64,000 nt of DNA from assembly GCA_016711485.1 (NCBI GenBank), contig JADJSX010000025.1:124001-188000 (forward strand), given 5' to 3'. Of the stretch, positions 35,885 through 44,397 are shown one piece after another. Both the position numbers and the translations under genes were made by a program. The stretch is from Leptospiraceae bacterium (GTDB taxonomy: Bacteria; Spirochaetota; Leptospiria; Leptospirales; Leptospiraceae). Positions within the stretch are counted from its first letter, which is position 1, and every line of letters starts with the position of its first letter. The notes under the pieces were generated by a model that was not told the DNA's origin, did no database searches, and saw only the letters and a program-made list of their open reading frames with translations.

Positions 35885-36609
35885 ACTGTCCTCTTAATTT
35901 CCTTGCTGATAGTTTCCCATTTTCTAGGAAAACCTTTTTTAGAATCTGTTGTCTTTTTCAATACTTTAATATGCCTGTTTCCTAAAAACTCTAATTCATT
36001 TATATCAATGTCTTTTTCTAATTTTAATCCGAGATTTTCTAACATTGTTTTCTCAAAGTCTAAATCATAATTTCTTCTACCAAGAAATGGAATGAAACAA
36101 GAATTTAATTTTAGCAAACCAGAAATCATTTCCGCAGACCAAGGATATTTTATTGTCGAGCGCATGACAACAATATCAAACTTTTCCTTTACGTCTTCTA
36201 CTCTCGTATATAAAAATTTCACTTTTGTGTCTGCGTATTTTTCTTTATGAAATTTTTCTAGAATTCCTAACCGTCTCATTTGAGAATCTATGAGAGTTAT
36301 ATGAGGAGGATTTTTTAGGGAATAAAAAATATATCCCGGGAGACCCGGTCCTGTTCCTATATCGACCATTTTAGTTTCATGTGAAACCTTGTGAGATAGA
36401 ATAATTTTATAAACATGAACTACTGATTCAAGTATATGTCGATCTAGAATATTTTCAGAATCTGATTTGGAAAAAAATCCACCTATCTCGTTGAAATCTT
36501 TTAAAAACTGAAAGTAAGATTCTAACTTTTCAAAATTAAAATTTTCCTCTATTGAATTTGCCAGGTCTGGAAATAATTCATTCAGCCTTTTTTGAATTGT
36601 ATCAGTCAT
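35872..36609 (-). CDS. rsmG: 16S rRNA (guanine-N7) methyltransferase RsmG
   Basis: SAM-dependent methyltransferase of G527 in 16S rRNA. The Rossmann motif I is KMVDIGTGPGLPGYIF. Other family segments are LIDSQMRRLGILEKFHKE, FDIVVMRST and the C-terminal KVLKKT. It has 245 aa and begins the rsmG-parA-parB set, a common arrangement near chromosome origins. A palindrome like parS lies within its coding region (36374-36387). Confidence 0.92.
   Translation of the reverse strand: MTDTIQKRLNELFPDLANSIEENFNFEKLESYFQFLKDFNEIGGFFSKSDSENILDRHILESVVHVYKIILSHKVSHETKMVDIGTGPGLPGYIFYSLKNPPHITLIDSQMRRLGILEKFHKEKYADTKVKFLYTRVEDVKEKFDIVVMRSTIKYPWSAEMISGLLKLNSCFIPFLGRRNYDLDFEKTMLENLGLKLEKDIDINELEFLGNRHIKVLKKTTDSKKGFPRKWETISKEIKRTVWEK
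36374..36387. promoter_or_regulatory. parS-like site with one mismatch, inside rsmG
   Basis: GTTTCATGTGAAAC differs from the parS core GTTTCACGTGAAAC by one base (C to T at the palindrome centre). It lies 1.3 kb upstream of the parB start and inside rsmG. With the better site at 38.7 kb, a role in ParB loading is plausible but inferred. Confidence 0.45.
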
Positions 36610-36701
36610 CTATGCAAAACTTACCTTTGTATAGTTTTACACAAATCATTTATTGTAGAGATTCCGAAATTGAAGTTAATTTTGATTAAACTTTCCTAAT
36701 T

Positions 36702-36729
36702 GGAACCTTTGAAAAATATTTAGGTCTTA
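36702..36729 (+). promoter_or_regulatory. putative ECF sigma-dependent promoter
   Basis: GGAACC (36702-36707) and GTCTTA (36724-36729), 16 bases apart, match the GGAAC-N16/17-GTC pattern of many ECF sigma factors. A sigma factor of this class is encoded 430 bases downstream in the same operon, so autoregulation is likely. The AAAGGAG ribosome-binding site of the first gene follows at 36740-36746. Confidence 0.65.
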
Positions 36730-36752
36730 ATTCTCAAACAAAGGAGATAAGA

Positions 36753-37172
36753 ATGAAACATCTTATTAAAATATTTTCTATAACATTGATCGCTATCTTT
36801 GCTATTTCAAATTGTCGTCACCGTTCGATGGAACAACGGGCGGAATGGGTTGTAAAAAAAATTTCGAGTGATCTAAGTTTAGATGATAAACAAAAAGCTG
36901 AGTTACAAAGAATCAAAAAGGAAATCTTAGACAAGAAAAAAGAATTGGATGTAAAACTAATTCCAGAAGAAATTGTGGAACAAGTTCGTGTTGCCCAGTT
37001 TGATGAAGCAAAAGTAAATAAAGCATTTGAAACGACTGGAATCAAAAGAGATCAAATGCGAATTTTTATGGTCAAGAAGTTTAGCGAATTCCATGCTGTG
37101 TTAACACCTGACCAAAGAAACAAACTTGCCGATAGGATAACTGAACTTTTAAAAAAACACAGCCATGACTAA
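36753..37172 (+). CDS. CpxP/Spy-like periplasmic lipoprotein
   Basis: A lipoprotein signal (MKHLIKIFSITLIAIFAISNC, Cys21) is followed by a long helical hairpin with the CpxP/Spy type repeats LSLDDKQKAELQRIKKEI and LTPDQRNKLADRITELL (LTxxQ-like). Members bind misfolded proteins or metal ions in the periplasm and feed back on stress signalling. It is the first gene of an operon with a sigma factor (8-base overlap) and a small membrane protein, so it probably senses stress for that sigma factor. Confidence 0.75.
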   Translation: MKHLIKIFSITLIAIFAISNCRHRSMEQRAEWVVKKISSDLSLDDKQKAELQRIKKEILDKKKELDVKLIPEEIVEQVRVAQFDEAKVNKAFETTGIKRDQMRIFMVKKFSEFHAVLTPDQRNKLADRITELLKKHSHD

Positions 37173-37671
37173 CTCTGAATTTGCTGAAATCATAAATTCT
37201 ACGAAGGCAATAGTTCTCTCTGCGATCGAAAAAAATCTTGCAGAGAGATTCTTTGACTCGATAGATGATGTAGTTCAAGAAACTTATTTGCGTGCTTATA
37301 AAGCATTGAGTAGTGGGAAGTTTAGAGAAGAGTCTAAACTTTCTACTTGGCTGTATACAATCGCAAGAAATGAATCGTATCGAATGAACCAGAAACTCAT
37401 GAGAGAAGAAAAGAAATTAGAAAAAGTTACACAGAAATTAAGAGAGTCAGGAACTTCTGAAATAGCCAGTTCAGAAAAATCTAATTTACTGTTTGAATAC
37501 TTAAAACAAATTCCTGAGAAATATAAAATTATTTTACAACATTACTTTGATGGTTTTTCAGAAAAGGAAATTGCTGAAAAACTTTCTATCAAAACGGGGA
37601 CAGTGAAGTCTCGTGCGTTTAGAGGAAAAGAAATACTTAGAAAAATTGCTTTTATGGGAGATAAAGAATGA
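37165..37671 (+). CDS. ECF-type RNA polymerase sigma factor
   Basis: This 168-aa sigma factor has only regions 2 and 4. Region 2 is SIDDVVQETYLRAYKALSSG followed by KLSTWLYTIARNESYRMNQ. Region 4 is KYKIILQHYFDGFSEKEIAE followed by LSIKTGTVKSRAFRGKEIL. It overlaps the CpxP-like gene by 8 bases and the next gene by 4 bases. The regulon is unknown, but the promoter at 36.70 kb fits its class. Confidence 0.92.
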   Translation: MTNSEFAEIINSTKAIVLSAIEKNLAERFFDSIDDVVQETYLRAYKALSSGKFREESKLSTWLYTIARNESYRMNQKLMREEKKLEKVTQKLRESGTSEIASSEKSNLLFEYLKQIPEKYKIILQHYFDGFSEKEIAEKLSIKTGTVKSRAFRGKEILRKIAFMGDKE

Positions 37672-37994
37672 ACAACCAAGAATCATATTTACCAGAAATT
37701 CAATCTCGAATGGAAAGCGAAGATTGGAATTATAAAATTGCAAATTCGGTCTCTCTAAAATACGAAAAAAAACAAACTAGAAATAGAATAATCTTTTCCA
37801 GTGTGAGCCTTATTTTGATAACTTGCATTTCTATGTTTGCTTTCTCGTTAGAAGGGGAGTTTTTAGGTGCAACTATTTCTGAGCTGGACACAATTCGAAT
37901 TTTACTTTCAGACGATATTTTACATCTATTTGAAACTGGATACGAAGATGAATTCCTTTCTTCTTTGATAGACCCAATCTCTTTATTTCGTTAA
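37668..37994 (+). CDS. small membrane protein, candidate anti-sigma factor
   Basis: This 108-aa protein has a polar N-terminus (about residues 1-38), one membrane helix (IIFSSVSLILITCISMFAF, about 41-60) and a short acidic outer part. Its ATG overlaps the stop of the sigma gene (ATGA). Position and topology fit an anti-sigma factor that holds the ECF sigma at the membrane, with the CpxP-like protein as periplasmic partner. No known anti-sigma domain (zinc HxxxCxxC) is visible, so the role is inferred. Confidence 0.6.
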   Translation: MNNQESYLPEIQSRMESEDWNYKIANSVSLKYEKKQTRNRIIFSSVSLILITCISMFAFSLEGEFLGATISELDTIRILLSDDILHLFETGYEDEFLSSLIDPISLFR

Positions 37995-38038
37995 GTCACT
38001 TCCTAAATTAATTTTTGATTTCGTCGATAGAAGTATCT

Positions 38039-38767
38039 ATGAGATCAAAAATACTTTTTCTTTTTTTAATCACTTCAAACTTAATTGCTTTTACTCCTGG
38101 AAAATGGTCTTACTTAGATCGATACACAATTGGTTCGGAGAAGTCCGGTCCTATTTCCGAGACAGTAAAAAACCGTACAGGTCAAATCGTATACTCTGCC
38201 TCATATGAATACGACGCAGCGGGGAAATTAGCAAAAGAAAAGTTTGTAAATATGAAAGGCGAACCAGATGGAGAAATAATATATACTTATGAAAATGGGA
38301 AACTGAAAACAGAAGAAATGTTTGCGTCTGATAAATCTTCCCAAGAAAAGAAAACTTTTTTATACGCTCAATCCGGCACTTTAAAAGAAATTAATATAGT
38401 TCTTGGAAATGCAAAAGGGCTATTAAGGCATCGAATCATTTCTATGAATGAAAGTTTTGTGAACGAATGCGAAACCAAATGGGAAGAAGAAGGAAACCAA
38501 GAATCCTTTTCTACCAAAAAGGATGTCCTAGATGAAAATGTAATGATACAAGAAATTTTCGATGAAAAGAAAAAGTCGATTGGTTCGATTCGCTATTATT
38601 ATGATTCCAAAGGAAGATTAGAGAAGAGAGAAAACAATCAGTCTGGAACAAAAAGAATGCAGGTAATGACTTATGATGAATCAGGAAGGTTGATTAGTTT
38701 TTCGTTTCACGTGAAACAGGATGAAAATTGGGTATTAGTAAAAACTCATTACCTCGGATATAAATAA
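38039..38767 (+). CDS. exported repeat protein, carries the parS site
   Basis: From ATG 38039 the protein starts with a signal peptide (MRSKILFLFLITSNLIAFT). A TTG at 38015 would add 8 residues without a signal advantage. The mature part has imperfect repeats such as YEYDAAGKLAKEKFVNMKGE, YTYENGKLKTEEMF, YYDSKGRLEKREN and YDESGRLISFS. They resemble the RHS/YD-type or MORN-like beta-hairpin repeats of secreted proteins. The function is unknown. The parS palindrome lies near its 3' end (38703-38718) in the coding frame. Confidence 0.6.
   Translation: MRSKILFLFLITSNLIAFTPGKWSYLDRYTIGSEKSGPISETVKNRTGQIVYSASYEYDAAGKLAKEKFVNMKGEPDGEIIYTYENGKLKTEEMFASDKSSQEKKTFLYAQSGTLKEINIVLGNAKGLLRHRIISMNESFVNECETKWEEEGNQESFSTKKDVLDENVMIQEIFDEKKKSIGSIRYYYDSKGRLEKRENNQSGTKRMQVMTYDESGRLISFSFHVKQDENWVLVKTHYLGYK
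38703..38718. promoter_or_regulatory. parS centromere site
   Basis: The 16-mer CGTTTCACGTGAAACA contains the perfect palindrome GTTTCACGTGAAAC and differs from the classical parS TGTTTCACGTGAAACA at the first base only. It lies 3.6 kb from parB, inside the 3' part of a coding gene, as parS sites often do. ParB binding is inferred from this match and the proximity. Confidence 0.8.
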
Positions 38768-38851
38768 AGGTTTTAAATATAGCTCATGGTTGTAATCTTA
38801 CGATTCACAAAGTCGCTCAATGGTTCTAAGTTAAGGAAAACCCAGATGAGG

Positions 38852-38918
38852 TGACCGCGAAGAGCATGAGGAACAGGAAGAAAAGAAATTAAACATTTAC
38901 TGTCGCTCTTCGTGGTTA
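38852..38918. repeat. intergenic inverted repeat, ACCACGAAGAGC type
   Basis: TGACCGCGAAGAGC (38852-38865) pairs with GCTCTTCGTGGTTA (38905-38918) at 12 of 14 positions, with a 39-base Ala/Gly-rich purine spacer. The two arms could form a long hairpin between two convergent genes. The motif resembles degenerate dispersed intergenic repeats seen in many genomes. It may act as a terminator, but no T run follows. Confidence 0.45.
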
Positions 38919-38978
38919 ATCTAAATTATACATTGAATTTTGTTTGCGACAGCGTGATAGTAGGCGGAGTTTGGGGAT

Positions 38979-40028
38979 TTATTCTGAGCTTTTATCTATA
39001 ACATCTTCTTCTTCGTCTGTTTTAATTTCCTCTTCAAGTTTACTTTCTATTTCAACTTCTTTGTTGTTTTCTTTTGGTTTTGTATTCAGTTTATTTAAAA
39101 GTTTTCCCATACCTTCGGCGATCATATTTACTGTAATATTGATTGCTCCTCCGTAATTTACTCCAATCAATAGTTTCGAAATCATTTTCTTTAGTGCTAA
39201 ATCAAAAGGCATTTGATAGTCATTCCAATCGAGTTGAAACTTATATTCCAACTTTTGTTTTTCAATCTTTTCGTTTTCCTTATATGGATTTCGATCAATT
39301 TGTCCAAGTGTTCCTGTAAAATCTGAAATGTTCTTTTTATGTTTGAAAGATACGTGTAAGTCTATTTTATTTTTTAGAATACCAACTGAAATTAAATCTA
39401 AATTTGCTAACTTTGCCCAAGTCACTCCTTGCACTTGCATAGTTCCTTCTCCATTTTCACAACTAGAAAGAATATCTCCTGAATCAATTTTACAATAAGC
39501 ATACTCGGAATCAAAAATGAATCGAAGCGGAATCCCAAAGTCAACATTGGAATTATCTACTTCAATGTTTTCTATTTTTGATTTGTATAATGGAAAAACG
39601 GTTCGATCTTCTATTTCAATAAATCCTTTTTTGATCCAAGCTGAGCGGATTGTAACTTTGTTGATAGGAGGCATGTATTTCATTTTCTGAATCGAAGGGA
39701 TTCGATTTACATATTTCATATCTGGCTCGATGAGTTCAAAATAATGAAATCGAATTTTACCGATGAAAAGATAAATAGGATTGATCCAAAAGAAAATTCT
39801 TTTTATTTTTAATTTTACAATATCTGTTTTGTTAAATCCGCTTGTCCGCAGTTCAAAATCCTTAGCATAAAAAAGGAGAAATGGAATAAAGAAACCGGCT
39901 GTATACATTTTTACTACTAGATATTTTTTGAAAAAGCGATTTACGATAAACATTATGCCCGGTCCAGAGAATAGGCATTGGAAGAATAAAAAGGTATAAA
40001 GTAAATAAAATAGAATTTCAGATTTCAT
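38979..40028 (-). CDS. membrane-anchored AsmA-like protein of unknown function
   Basis: Hydrophobic segments at residues 1-20 and about 40-58 are followed by a beta-rich body with the strands FELRTSGFNKTDIVKLKIKR, SAWIKKGFIEIEDRTVFPLY, KIENIEVDNSNVDFGIPLRF and WAKLANLDLISVGILKNKID. These suggest the repeating-strand pattern of AsmA/TamB-type proteins. The end (from about residue 315) is an acidic coil rich in Glu and Lys. I cannot name the family firmly. It could help phospholipid or outer-membrane protein handling. Confidence 0.5.
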   Translation of the reverse strand: MKSEILFYLLYTFLFFQCLFSGPGIMFIVNRFFKKYLVVKMYTAGFFIPFLLFYAKDFELRTSGFNKTDIVKLKIKRIFFWINPIYLFIGKIRFHYFELIEPDMKYVNRIPSIQKMKYMPPINKVTIRSAWIKKGFIEIEDRTVFPLYKSKIENIEVDNSNVDFGIPLRFIFDSEYAYCKIDSGDILSSCENGEGTMQVQGVTWAKLANLDLISVGILKNKIDLHVSFKHKKNISDFTGTLGQIDRNPYKENEKIEKQKLEYKFQLDWNDYQMPFDLALKKMISKLLIGVNYGGAINITVNMIAEGMGKLLNKLNTKPKENNKEVEIESKLEEEIKTDEEEDVIDKSSE

Positions 40029-40200
40029 AGAATTTAAAAAATTAAATTAGAGTAATATGTCTTAGATGGAAATGTAAATCACAATTTATTTGATTGTTTG
40101 TTTCCTATCTGACATAAACTGGGAATAAAAAAAGAAAACATTCATTTTATTATTTTAATTGAAAGAAACAGCCGACGTTGAAAATTAATACCTATCCGAC

Positions 40201-41229
40201 TTGGAAAATTTATTTTTGAATAACAAAGAACACAACAAAGAAGTTTTCGAAATCCAAAACTCAGAAATCAACGTTCCCGAAATTATGGAAGAGATTGAAT
40301 CGAGTTTAAAAAAACGTCTTATAGATAAGAAAGAAATTGAAAGAATCGCAAAACTAAAACTTTCTGCCGACTCTCCGGCAGGTCATCGTGAATTTGATCC
40401 GTCCCTCACTGCTAATCTTTTTGAAAAAGGAATTTCTCCTCCAAAATTTACGAATCCTCGATTATGGTTTATTCGAGGACCATTAAAGTGGGCAATCGTT
40501 AAATTTACCGAAATATATTCACTCGTCGATAAAAAACTTTCCGAAAACCGAATCAAAGCATTTTATTCTGTCTTGCATGAACTCATATTGTTAAAAATTA
40601 AACACCAAAAGTTAGAATCTAAATTAAATGAATTGTATAAACAAATCGTAGAACTTAGGACAGCAACACGACCAAGTTTTTTTCAGAATGAATACTACGA
40701 CAACAATCGCCCCCTTGCAGAAAAGTTTAATCAAAGTAATTTGCGAATTCTATCTCTTCTTAAAAAGGAAAAATCTACATTAGTCTTATTACCGGACTGG
40801 GAAAATTTCTTAAACCTACTAAAGTTGAATCGAATCCATTTTGATGTTGTTGCTCAAAACAAAATTCAATCTGATTATATCAACGAGCAAATTACAAATA
40901 AAGTAATTCATACAAATTCCATTCAAACATTTACAGAATATAAAAATTATTCCAATATCATATTACATTGCAACGCATGTTTACTTCCAGTTTGGATTTT
41001 GGAATCTCTCCTGATGTTTTGGAAAGAATATGCAGAAAGTGGAACACAATGTTTTATTCGCTTTTCAAATTCTTCTTTGGATCTTCATTCGCCATTTCAA
41101 GAAAATTATCAAACTCGAATTGATTTGGAAAAACTTTTGTCTAATCTAAAAGAGTTAGGATTCAAAAATATTATTTCTCATGTTGTAGAGAAAGAGGAAA
41201 TGGAATTAATTACCTTCCTTGTCAAATGA
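40201..41229 (+). CDS. hypothetical protein linked to glycosyltransferases (342 aa)
   Basis: The TTG at 40201 opens a 342-aa protein I do not recognise. The first 100 residues are charged. A helical stretch follows (RIKAFYSVLHELILLKIKHQ, then KLESKLNELYKQIVELR), and the C-terminal half is alpha/beta (STLVLLPDWENFLNLLKLNR, YSNIILHCNACLLPVWILES), like the second half of a methyltransferase-type domain but without a SAM motif. It overlaps the first GT4 gene by 4 bases, so it probably takes part in the same glycan synthesis. Confidence 0.6.
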   Translation: MENLFLNNKEHNKEVFEIQNSEINVPEIMEEIESSLKKRLIDKKEIERIAKLKLSADSPAGHREFDPSLTANLFEKGISPPKFTNPRLWFIRGPLKWAIVKFTEIYSLVDKKLSENRIKAFYSVLHELILLKIKHQKLESKLNELYKQIVELRTATRPSFFQNEYYDNNRPLAEKFNQSNLRILSLLKKEKSTLVLLPDWENFLNLLKLNRIHFDVVAQNKIQSDYINEQITNKVIHTNSIQTFTEYKNYSNIILHCNACLLPVWILESLLMFWKEYAESGTQCFIRFSNSSLDLHSPFQENYQTRIDLEKLLSNLKELGFKNIISHVVEKEEMELITFLVK

Positions 41230-42281
41230 AAATCTACCAACATGTCGATGAACTCAATGACCGAGATGGAATTGGAAATGACATTCTTGGATTTCAGATT
41301 TTATTTGAAAAATTAAATCTTCCCAACGCTATTCTAACTCGAACCAATAATTCTAAAAATGAATCCGAAATATTCTTAACTTCTAAACCTCCGAAAATTC
41401 AGTCAGATTCTATTCATATTTTACATTATGGTGGTGCTGGATATCCAATTGATTATTTTCAAAATATTCCAGGTAAAAAAATTCTTCGATTTCATAATAT
41501 GACTCCTAGTTATTTCTTTAAGGATTTTTTAGACGAAGACATTTTTAAAACCTTTGAAAGAAATGAAATCAAATCTAACTTAGAACTGTATTCCCTTTAT
41601 CGCTGTCTGAGTTGGGTATTGTCTGATTCTGTTTTTAATGAATTGGACTTTTTGAGACTGGTAGGCGAGTCCAATAAAACGAAAATGCAAGTATTACCGG
41701 TTATTCGTAATTATCCGCTTATTACAAGTCAGAGTCAACCTAATTTTCGAATCGGTTTTATTGGACGATGGGTACCGAATAAAAGAATAGAAGACTTACT
41801 TTTTACTATCTACTTCTTACGGAAAATCAATCCACTATACACGCTTGTGTTAATTGGAAAAAAAAATTCAGTTTTTGGAATGTATAATGAATATCTCTAT
41901 ACGCTAGTGCAAGAACTAGAACTTTCCAATAATATCGAATTTCAAGAAAACCTAACGGATGAGGAAGTAAAACGGCAACTTTCAAAATTAGATATTTATC
42001 TTTCAATGAGTGAACATGAGGGGTTTGGAATTCCGATTTTAGAAGTGATGGCTTCCGGCATTCCTGTTCTCGCATATTCTTCTACCGCTATTTTAGAGAC
42101 AGTGCGCGATGCGGGAATTTTATTTAACGAAAAGAATTTTCCTTATTTGGCTGAATTAATTCATAAAATAGTTACATCAACAAATCTAAAATCAAAAATA
42201 GTTCAAAAACAAAACCAACGAGTAAAATTTTACAATGAATTTCCTTTTCAAGAAAAAATATTAGAAATCATTCATTCATAA
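41226..42281 (+). CDS. GT4-family glycosyltransferase
   Basis: This GT-B fold enzyme has the N-terminal acceptor domain with GDGIGNDILGFQ-like start (read RDGIGNDILGFQILFE) and the C-terminal donor domain with IGFIGRWVPNKRIEDLL and the EX7E segment SEHEGFGIPILEVMASGIPV. The function is sugar transfer to an envelope glycan. Sugar and acceptor are unknown. It overlaps the upstream gene by 4 bases. A similar gene follows. Confidence 0.85.
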   Translation: MKIYQHVDELNDRDGIGNDILGFQILFEKLNLPNAILTRTNNSKNESEIFLTSKPPKIQSDSIHILHYGGAGYPIDYFQNIPGKKILRFHNMTPSYFFKDFLDEDIFKTFERNEIKSNLELYSLYRCLSWVLSDSVFNELDFLRLVGESNKTKMQVLPVIRNYPLITSQSQPNFRIGFIGRWVPNKRIEDLLFTIYFLRKINPLYTLVLIGKKNSVFGMYNEYLYTLVQELELSNNIEFQENLTDEEVKRQLSKLDIYLSMSEHEGFGIPILEVMASGIPVLAYSSTAILETVRDAGILFNEKNFPYLAELIHKIVTSTNLKSKIVQKQNQRVKFYNEFPFQEKILEIIHS

Positions 42282-42322
42282 ATAGAATGACATTTTCTTT
42301 ATATTTCAAATTCTAAGTTAAC

Positions 42323-43390
42323 GTGGCAGCAAACAGAATTAAAAGAATTATCCAATTTTCCGCGGGATTTAATCCCGGAGATGCGATTAGCAATGAGATG
42401 CTTATGCTTAAATCGTATTTTCAGGAGATTGGTTTTTTAGGCGAAATTTATTCAGAAAATATTGGAAAGGATACAAATGGGTTAGCTAAAAAATACAATT
42501 CTTACAATGAAAAGGAATTTGATTTTATTATCTATCATCATTCCATTCATTCAGCCGTATTAGAATTCATCGAAAAACTTAATTCACCCAAAGCACTCAT
42601 TTATCACAATGTAACTCCAAGTCATTTTTTTGAGCCTTATGATTTAAAATTAACTTATTACTTAAAAAGAGGAAGAGAAGAGTTAAAAGGTCTTAATGGA
42701 AAATTCCAAATGTATTTTGCAGATTCTGAATTTAATAAAAAGGAACTTATTGAATTGGGATTTTCAAATGTAACCGTTCTACCGATTATTTACAATTTTG
42801 AAAAACTAAAAAAAACTGAAACTTTGCGAGAAAACGAAATAAAACGAATTGTGTTTGTCGGCAGAATAGCTCCAAATAAAAAACAAGATGATCTTATTAA
42901 ATTAGCAAAAGTATTAAAGGATTATTTTTTCTCAGAGTTTCAAATTCATTTTGTTGGGTATTGTTCAAAGGAATTAGAATTGTATAAGGAAGAGTTAATT
43001 TCCCTGATTCAAATTTTTGGTTTAGAAGACCATATATTTTTTTCAGATTTTATCAATGATAAATTACTTTCAGAATACTATCAGAAAGCAGATTTGTTTA
43101 TTTGTATGAGTGAACACGAAGGGTTTTGTGTTCCTCTTTTAGAATCAATGTTTTACGATGTTCCAATCATTGCATATGATGCTGGTGCGGTCAAAGATAC
43201 TTTAGATGGAGCTGGCATCCTATTTAAAGAGAAAGACTTTCTAAGTATTTGTGAGTGTATTCTAAAAGTATTTTCCGATAGAGATTTTAGAGAGAAAATT
43301 CTAAACTCGCAGAGAGATAGGCTGTTACGATTTAGAGAAGGAAACCATACGAGTATAATTGGTTACGCGATTAAAAACTTTACATTATGA
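42323..43390 (+). CDS. GT4-family glycosyltransferase (second copy)
   Basis: GTG start at 42323. The N-terminal half begins IQFSAGFNPGDAISNEMLML and the donor domain has RIVFVGRIAPNKKQDDLIKL and the EX7E segment SEHEGFCVPLLESMFYDVPI. It aligns in layout with the previous gene (both have a GDxIxN start and a MTPSYFF or VTPSHFF segment) and probably arose by duplication. It overlaps the yejB-like gene by 4 bases. Confidence 0.85.
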   Translation: MAANRIKRIIQFSAGFNPGDAISNEMLMLKSYFQEIGFLGEIYSENIGKDTNGLAKKYNSYNEKEFDFIIYHHSIHSAVLEFIEKLNSPKALIYHNVTPSHFFEPYDLKLTYYLKRGREELKGLNGKFQMYFADSEFNKKELIELGFSNVTVLPIIYNFEKLKKTETLRENEIKRIVFVGRIAPNKKQDDLIKLAKVLKDYFFSEFQIHFVGYCSKELELYKEELISLIQIFGLEDHIFFSDFINDKLLSEYYQKADLFICMSEHEGFCVPLLESMFYDVPIIAYDAGAVKDTLDGAGILFKEKDFLSICECILKVFSDRDFREKILNSQRDRLLRFREGNHTSIIGYAIKNFTL

Positions 43391-44397
43391 AAAAATACTT
43401 TATCAAACGATTTTTACTTTTATTTCCGACTGTTTTAGGAATTACTTTCGTAGTATTTCTGATATCTCACATGGCACCCGGTGGTCCTTTTGAATCCGAA
43501 CTTGCAAAATGGCGTGGGACTGCAAACGAAGGAGGGGGTAGCCAAAAACAAATTTCTGCTGAAGAAATTCAACTTTTAAAAGAAAGGTTACATTTAGATA
43601 AACCTGCACCTATAGCTTACCTTTATTGGTTAGGCAATATTATCCGCTTCGATTTGGGAGAATCTCGAATTAACTATAAAAAAGTAAGCGATCTAATTTT
43701 CGAGAAAATGCCAATTTCACTTATGTTTGGTTTGAGTGGATTTTTTATTTCCTATTTAATTTGTATACCGCTTGGAATTTATAAAGCTCTTAATCATGGA
43801 GAAACTTTTGATCTTATTACGAGTTTCGTAATTTTCTTCACATATTCTATTCCTATTTTTGCCTTGGCTCTTTTGCTTTTGTATTTTTTAGCATCAGGAG
43901 AGTTTTTTTCCATTTTCCCACTTGGGCATGAAGTTTCAGATAATTATGAATCTTACACAACTTGGGGGCAAATACTAGATAGACTTCATCATATGTTTCT
44001 TCCAGTGCTTTGTTATATTTTTCACTCTTTCGCGGTTCAGACTATTCTCATGAAAAATTCTTTGTTAGAGGAAATTAGTAAAGACTATGTAAGAACTGCT
44101 GTTGCCAAAGGAATGAATTTTAAAGATGCAGTATTCAAACATGCATTTCGTAATTCATTGATTCCCATTGCAACAGGGTTTGGAAGTAATCTCGGTTTAC
44201 TCTTCGCAGGATCACTCATTGTTGAATTAGTATTTAGCATTGATGGGATGGGTTTACTAAGTTTTAACGCTGTAAGAGAAAGAGATACTGATCTTATGAT
44301 GGGACTATTGTTAGTGCAAAGTTTTCTATCGCTTGCAGGTAATATTCTTTCTGATTTCTGTTATGTATTAATTGATCCAAGGATTAAGTTCGAATGA
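43387..44397 (+). CDS. yejB: ABC peptide importer permease, YejB-like
   Basis: Inner-membrane permease of the DppB/OppB class. The long insert after GGPFESELAKWRG, the EAA loop (TAVAKGMNFKDAVFKHAFRNSLIPIATG), the segment VFSIDGMGLLSFNAVRERDT and the end NILSDFCYVLIDPRIKFE match YejB of the YejABEF (microcin C/peptide) importer better than DppB. It overlaps the glycosyltransferase upstream and YejE downstream by 4 bases each. Confidence 0.85.
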   Translation: MKKYFIKRFLLLFPTVLGITFVVFLISHMAPGGPFESELAKWRGTANEGGGSQKQISAEEIQLLKERLHLDKPAPIAYLYWLGNIIRFDLGESRINYKKVSDLIFEKMPISLMFGLSGFFISYLICIPLGIYKALNHGETFDLITSFVIFFTYSIPIFALALLLLYFLASGEFFSIFPLGHEVSDNYESYTTWGQILDRLHHMFLPVLCYIFHSFAVQTILMKNSLLEEISKDYVRTAVAKGMNFKDAVFKHAFRNSLIPIATGFGSNLGLLFAGSLIVELVFSIDGMGLLSFNAVRERDTDLMMGLLLVQSFLSLAGNILSDFCYVLIDPRIKFE

